DNA of 64,000 nt from Roseibium algicola (GTDB taxonomy: Bacteria > Pseudomonadota > Alphaproteobacteria > Rhizobiales > Stappiaceae), in assembly GCF_001999245.1 (NCBI RefSeq), contig NZ_CP019630.1, positions 1,302,001 through 1,366,000 on the forward strand, in the 5' to 3' direction. Within the stretch, counting starts at the first letter, position 1. The number at the start of each line of letters is the position of its first letter. Under the pieces are notes generated by a model, which saw nothing but the letters and a program-made list of their open reading frames with translations, was not told the DNA's origin and did not search any database. This document shows, in pieces, positions 63,365 through 64,000 of this stretch. The position numbers and the translations under genes are program-made.

Positions 63365-64000
63365 TCACACTCCTGCAATCAGGCTCTCGCCCAGAAGCAG
63401 GGCAAACAGCATGAACAGGTAAAAGATTGAAAACTTGAACAGACGCCAGCACGCGGCCTTCGCCGGATCGCCCTCGCGCTTGCGCCAGACGTCAAAGGAA
63501 AGGCCGACGAAGATGGCACTCAGAAGAGCGGATGCAATGCCGTAGACGGGGCTTGCAAAGCCAAGCAGGTAAGGCGCGACACCGATGGGTGCGAGCAGGA
63601 TGGCATAAGCCAGAATATGATGCCGTGTCACGGTCTCGCCGGCAACAACTGGCAGCATCGGGATCTTGGCGGCCTGATAGTCGCCGTTCTTGACCAGTGC
63701 CAGCGCCCAGAAGTGCGGCGGTGTCCACATGAAGATGATCAGGAAGAGCACGAAGCTTTCCAGGCTTACGCTTCCGGTAACGGCAGCCCAGCCGATCATC
63801 GGAGGAAACGCCCCGGCTGCGCCGCCGATAACAATGTTCTGCGGCGTCGAACGCTTCAGCCACATCGTATAGACGATCACGTAAAAGAAGATGGTGAAGG
63901 CCAGGAATGCACCGGCAAACCAGTTGACCAGAAGGCCGAGCAGCACAACCGAACCGATGGACAGCGTCACACCGAAGGCAAGCGCTTCCTCACGCGTGAC
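63365..64000 (-). CDS. ctaB: Protoheme IX farnesyltransferase (haem O synthase; 5' end outside window)
   Basis: 212 C-terminal residues; the frame is open to the right edge, so the start and the first Asp-rich motif are missing. Visible are the polytopic pattern and the conserved cytoplasmic loop [20 protein letters not shown] with FPPMIGW, then [12 protein letters not shown]. Adds a farnesyl group to haem B for oxidase haem O/A. Its stop is four bases before the small CoxF-like gene. Confidence 0.95.
   Translation of the reverse strand, partial: VTREEALAFGVTLSIGSVVLLGLLVNWFAGAFLAFTIFFYVIVYTMWLKRSTPQNIVIGGAAGAFPPMIGWAAVTGSVSLESFVLFLIIFMWTPPHFWALALVKNGDYQAAKIPMLPVVAGETVTRHHILAYAILLAPIGVAPYLLGFASPVYGIASALLSAIFVGLSFDVWRKREGDPAKAACWRLFKFSIFYLFMLFALLLGESLIAGV

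Overview
This is about 64 kb of GC-rich chromosome from an alphaproteobacterium. I place it in the Hyphomicrobiales, most probably near Stappiaceae (Roseibium/Labrenzia/Stappia); this rests on gene content and style, not on a database search. Supporting traits are a CcrM-type GANTC methyltransferase, an F0 operon with paired b and b' subunits, a split glycine decarboxylase (gcvPA/gcvPB), a kinase-fold ThrB, an Irr-type iron box before bfr, and the ctaB-ctaG-coxC-surf1 order. The window is mostly core chromosome. I see no rRNA, tRNA, CRISPR array, prophage or insertion sequence. Two CDS run off the edges: maeB on the left and ctaB on the right.

Layout. 0-8.8 kb: maeB (partial), a ceramidase-like membrane protein, an aminotransferase, moaB, a glycosyltransferase, a periplasmic binding protein, a radical SAM protein and rnhB. 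9-11.7 kb: the F0 operon atpI-atpB-atpE-b'-b, with a near-consensus promoter and a terminator. 11.8-18.2 kb: smc, a DsbA-like thioredoxin, dciA and divergent mutY. 18.2-26.5 kb: a 2OG-Fe(II) oxygenase, bfr, an oxidoreductase, amn, a two-gene amino-acid uptake system, a base-excision glycosylase and ccrM. 26.5-32 kb: an H-NOX sensor coupled to a GGDEF-EAL protein, and a GAF-Fis regulator next to an aldehyde dehydrogenase. 32-41.3 kb: an accessory-looking detoxification district with three regulator-centred modules (HxlR, MarR, MarR), each with conspicuous palindromes in its promoter; tyrS and a hemerythrin lie among them. 41.3-46.8 kb: the glycine cleavage operon gcvT-gcvH-osmC-gcvPA-gcvPB under a tandem glycine riboswitch. 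47-51 kb: a lipoprotein, then ispH-thrB-rnhA-lipid kinase. 51.4-58.5 kb: a large membrane EAL protein, an acetyltransferase, an M16 peptidase, thrC and yqgE. 58.7-64 kb: a DsbD-N-like protein, a peroxiredoxin and the cytochrome oxidase assembly set.

The most interesting non-coding structure is a 21-codon leader ORF (36887-36952, minus) upstream of tyrS. It holds the run F-V-Y-F-Y-Y and is followed by an intrinsic terminator whose 5' arm can pair instead with the end of the leader ORF. This has the architecture of ribosome-mediated tyrosine attenuation, possibly with a leaderless AUG. Other signals are a nested 47-bp dyad between hxlR and a GST operon, three ATGCA-N2-TGCAT copies between a marR and a second GST gene, two TGACA-N7-TGTCA copies before another marR, a near-perfect Irr box before bfr, CtrA-like and GANTC sites before ccrM, and a possible AUU start for dciA.
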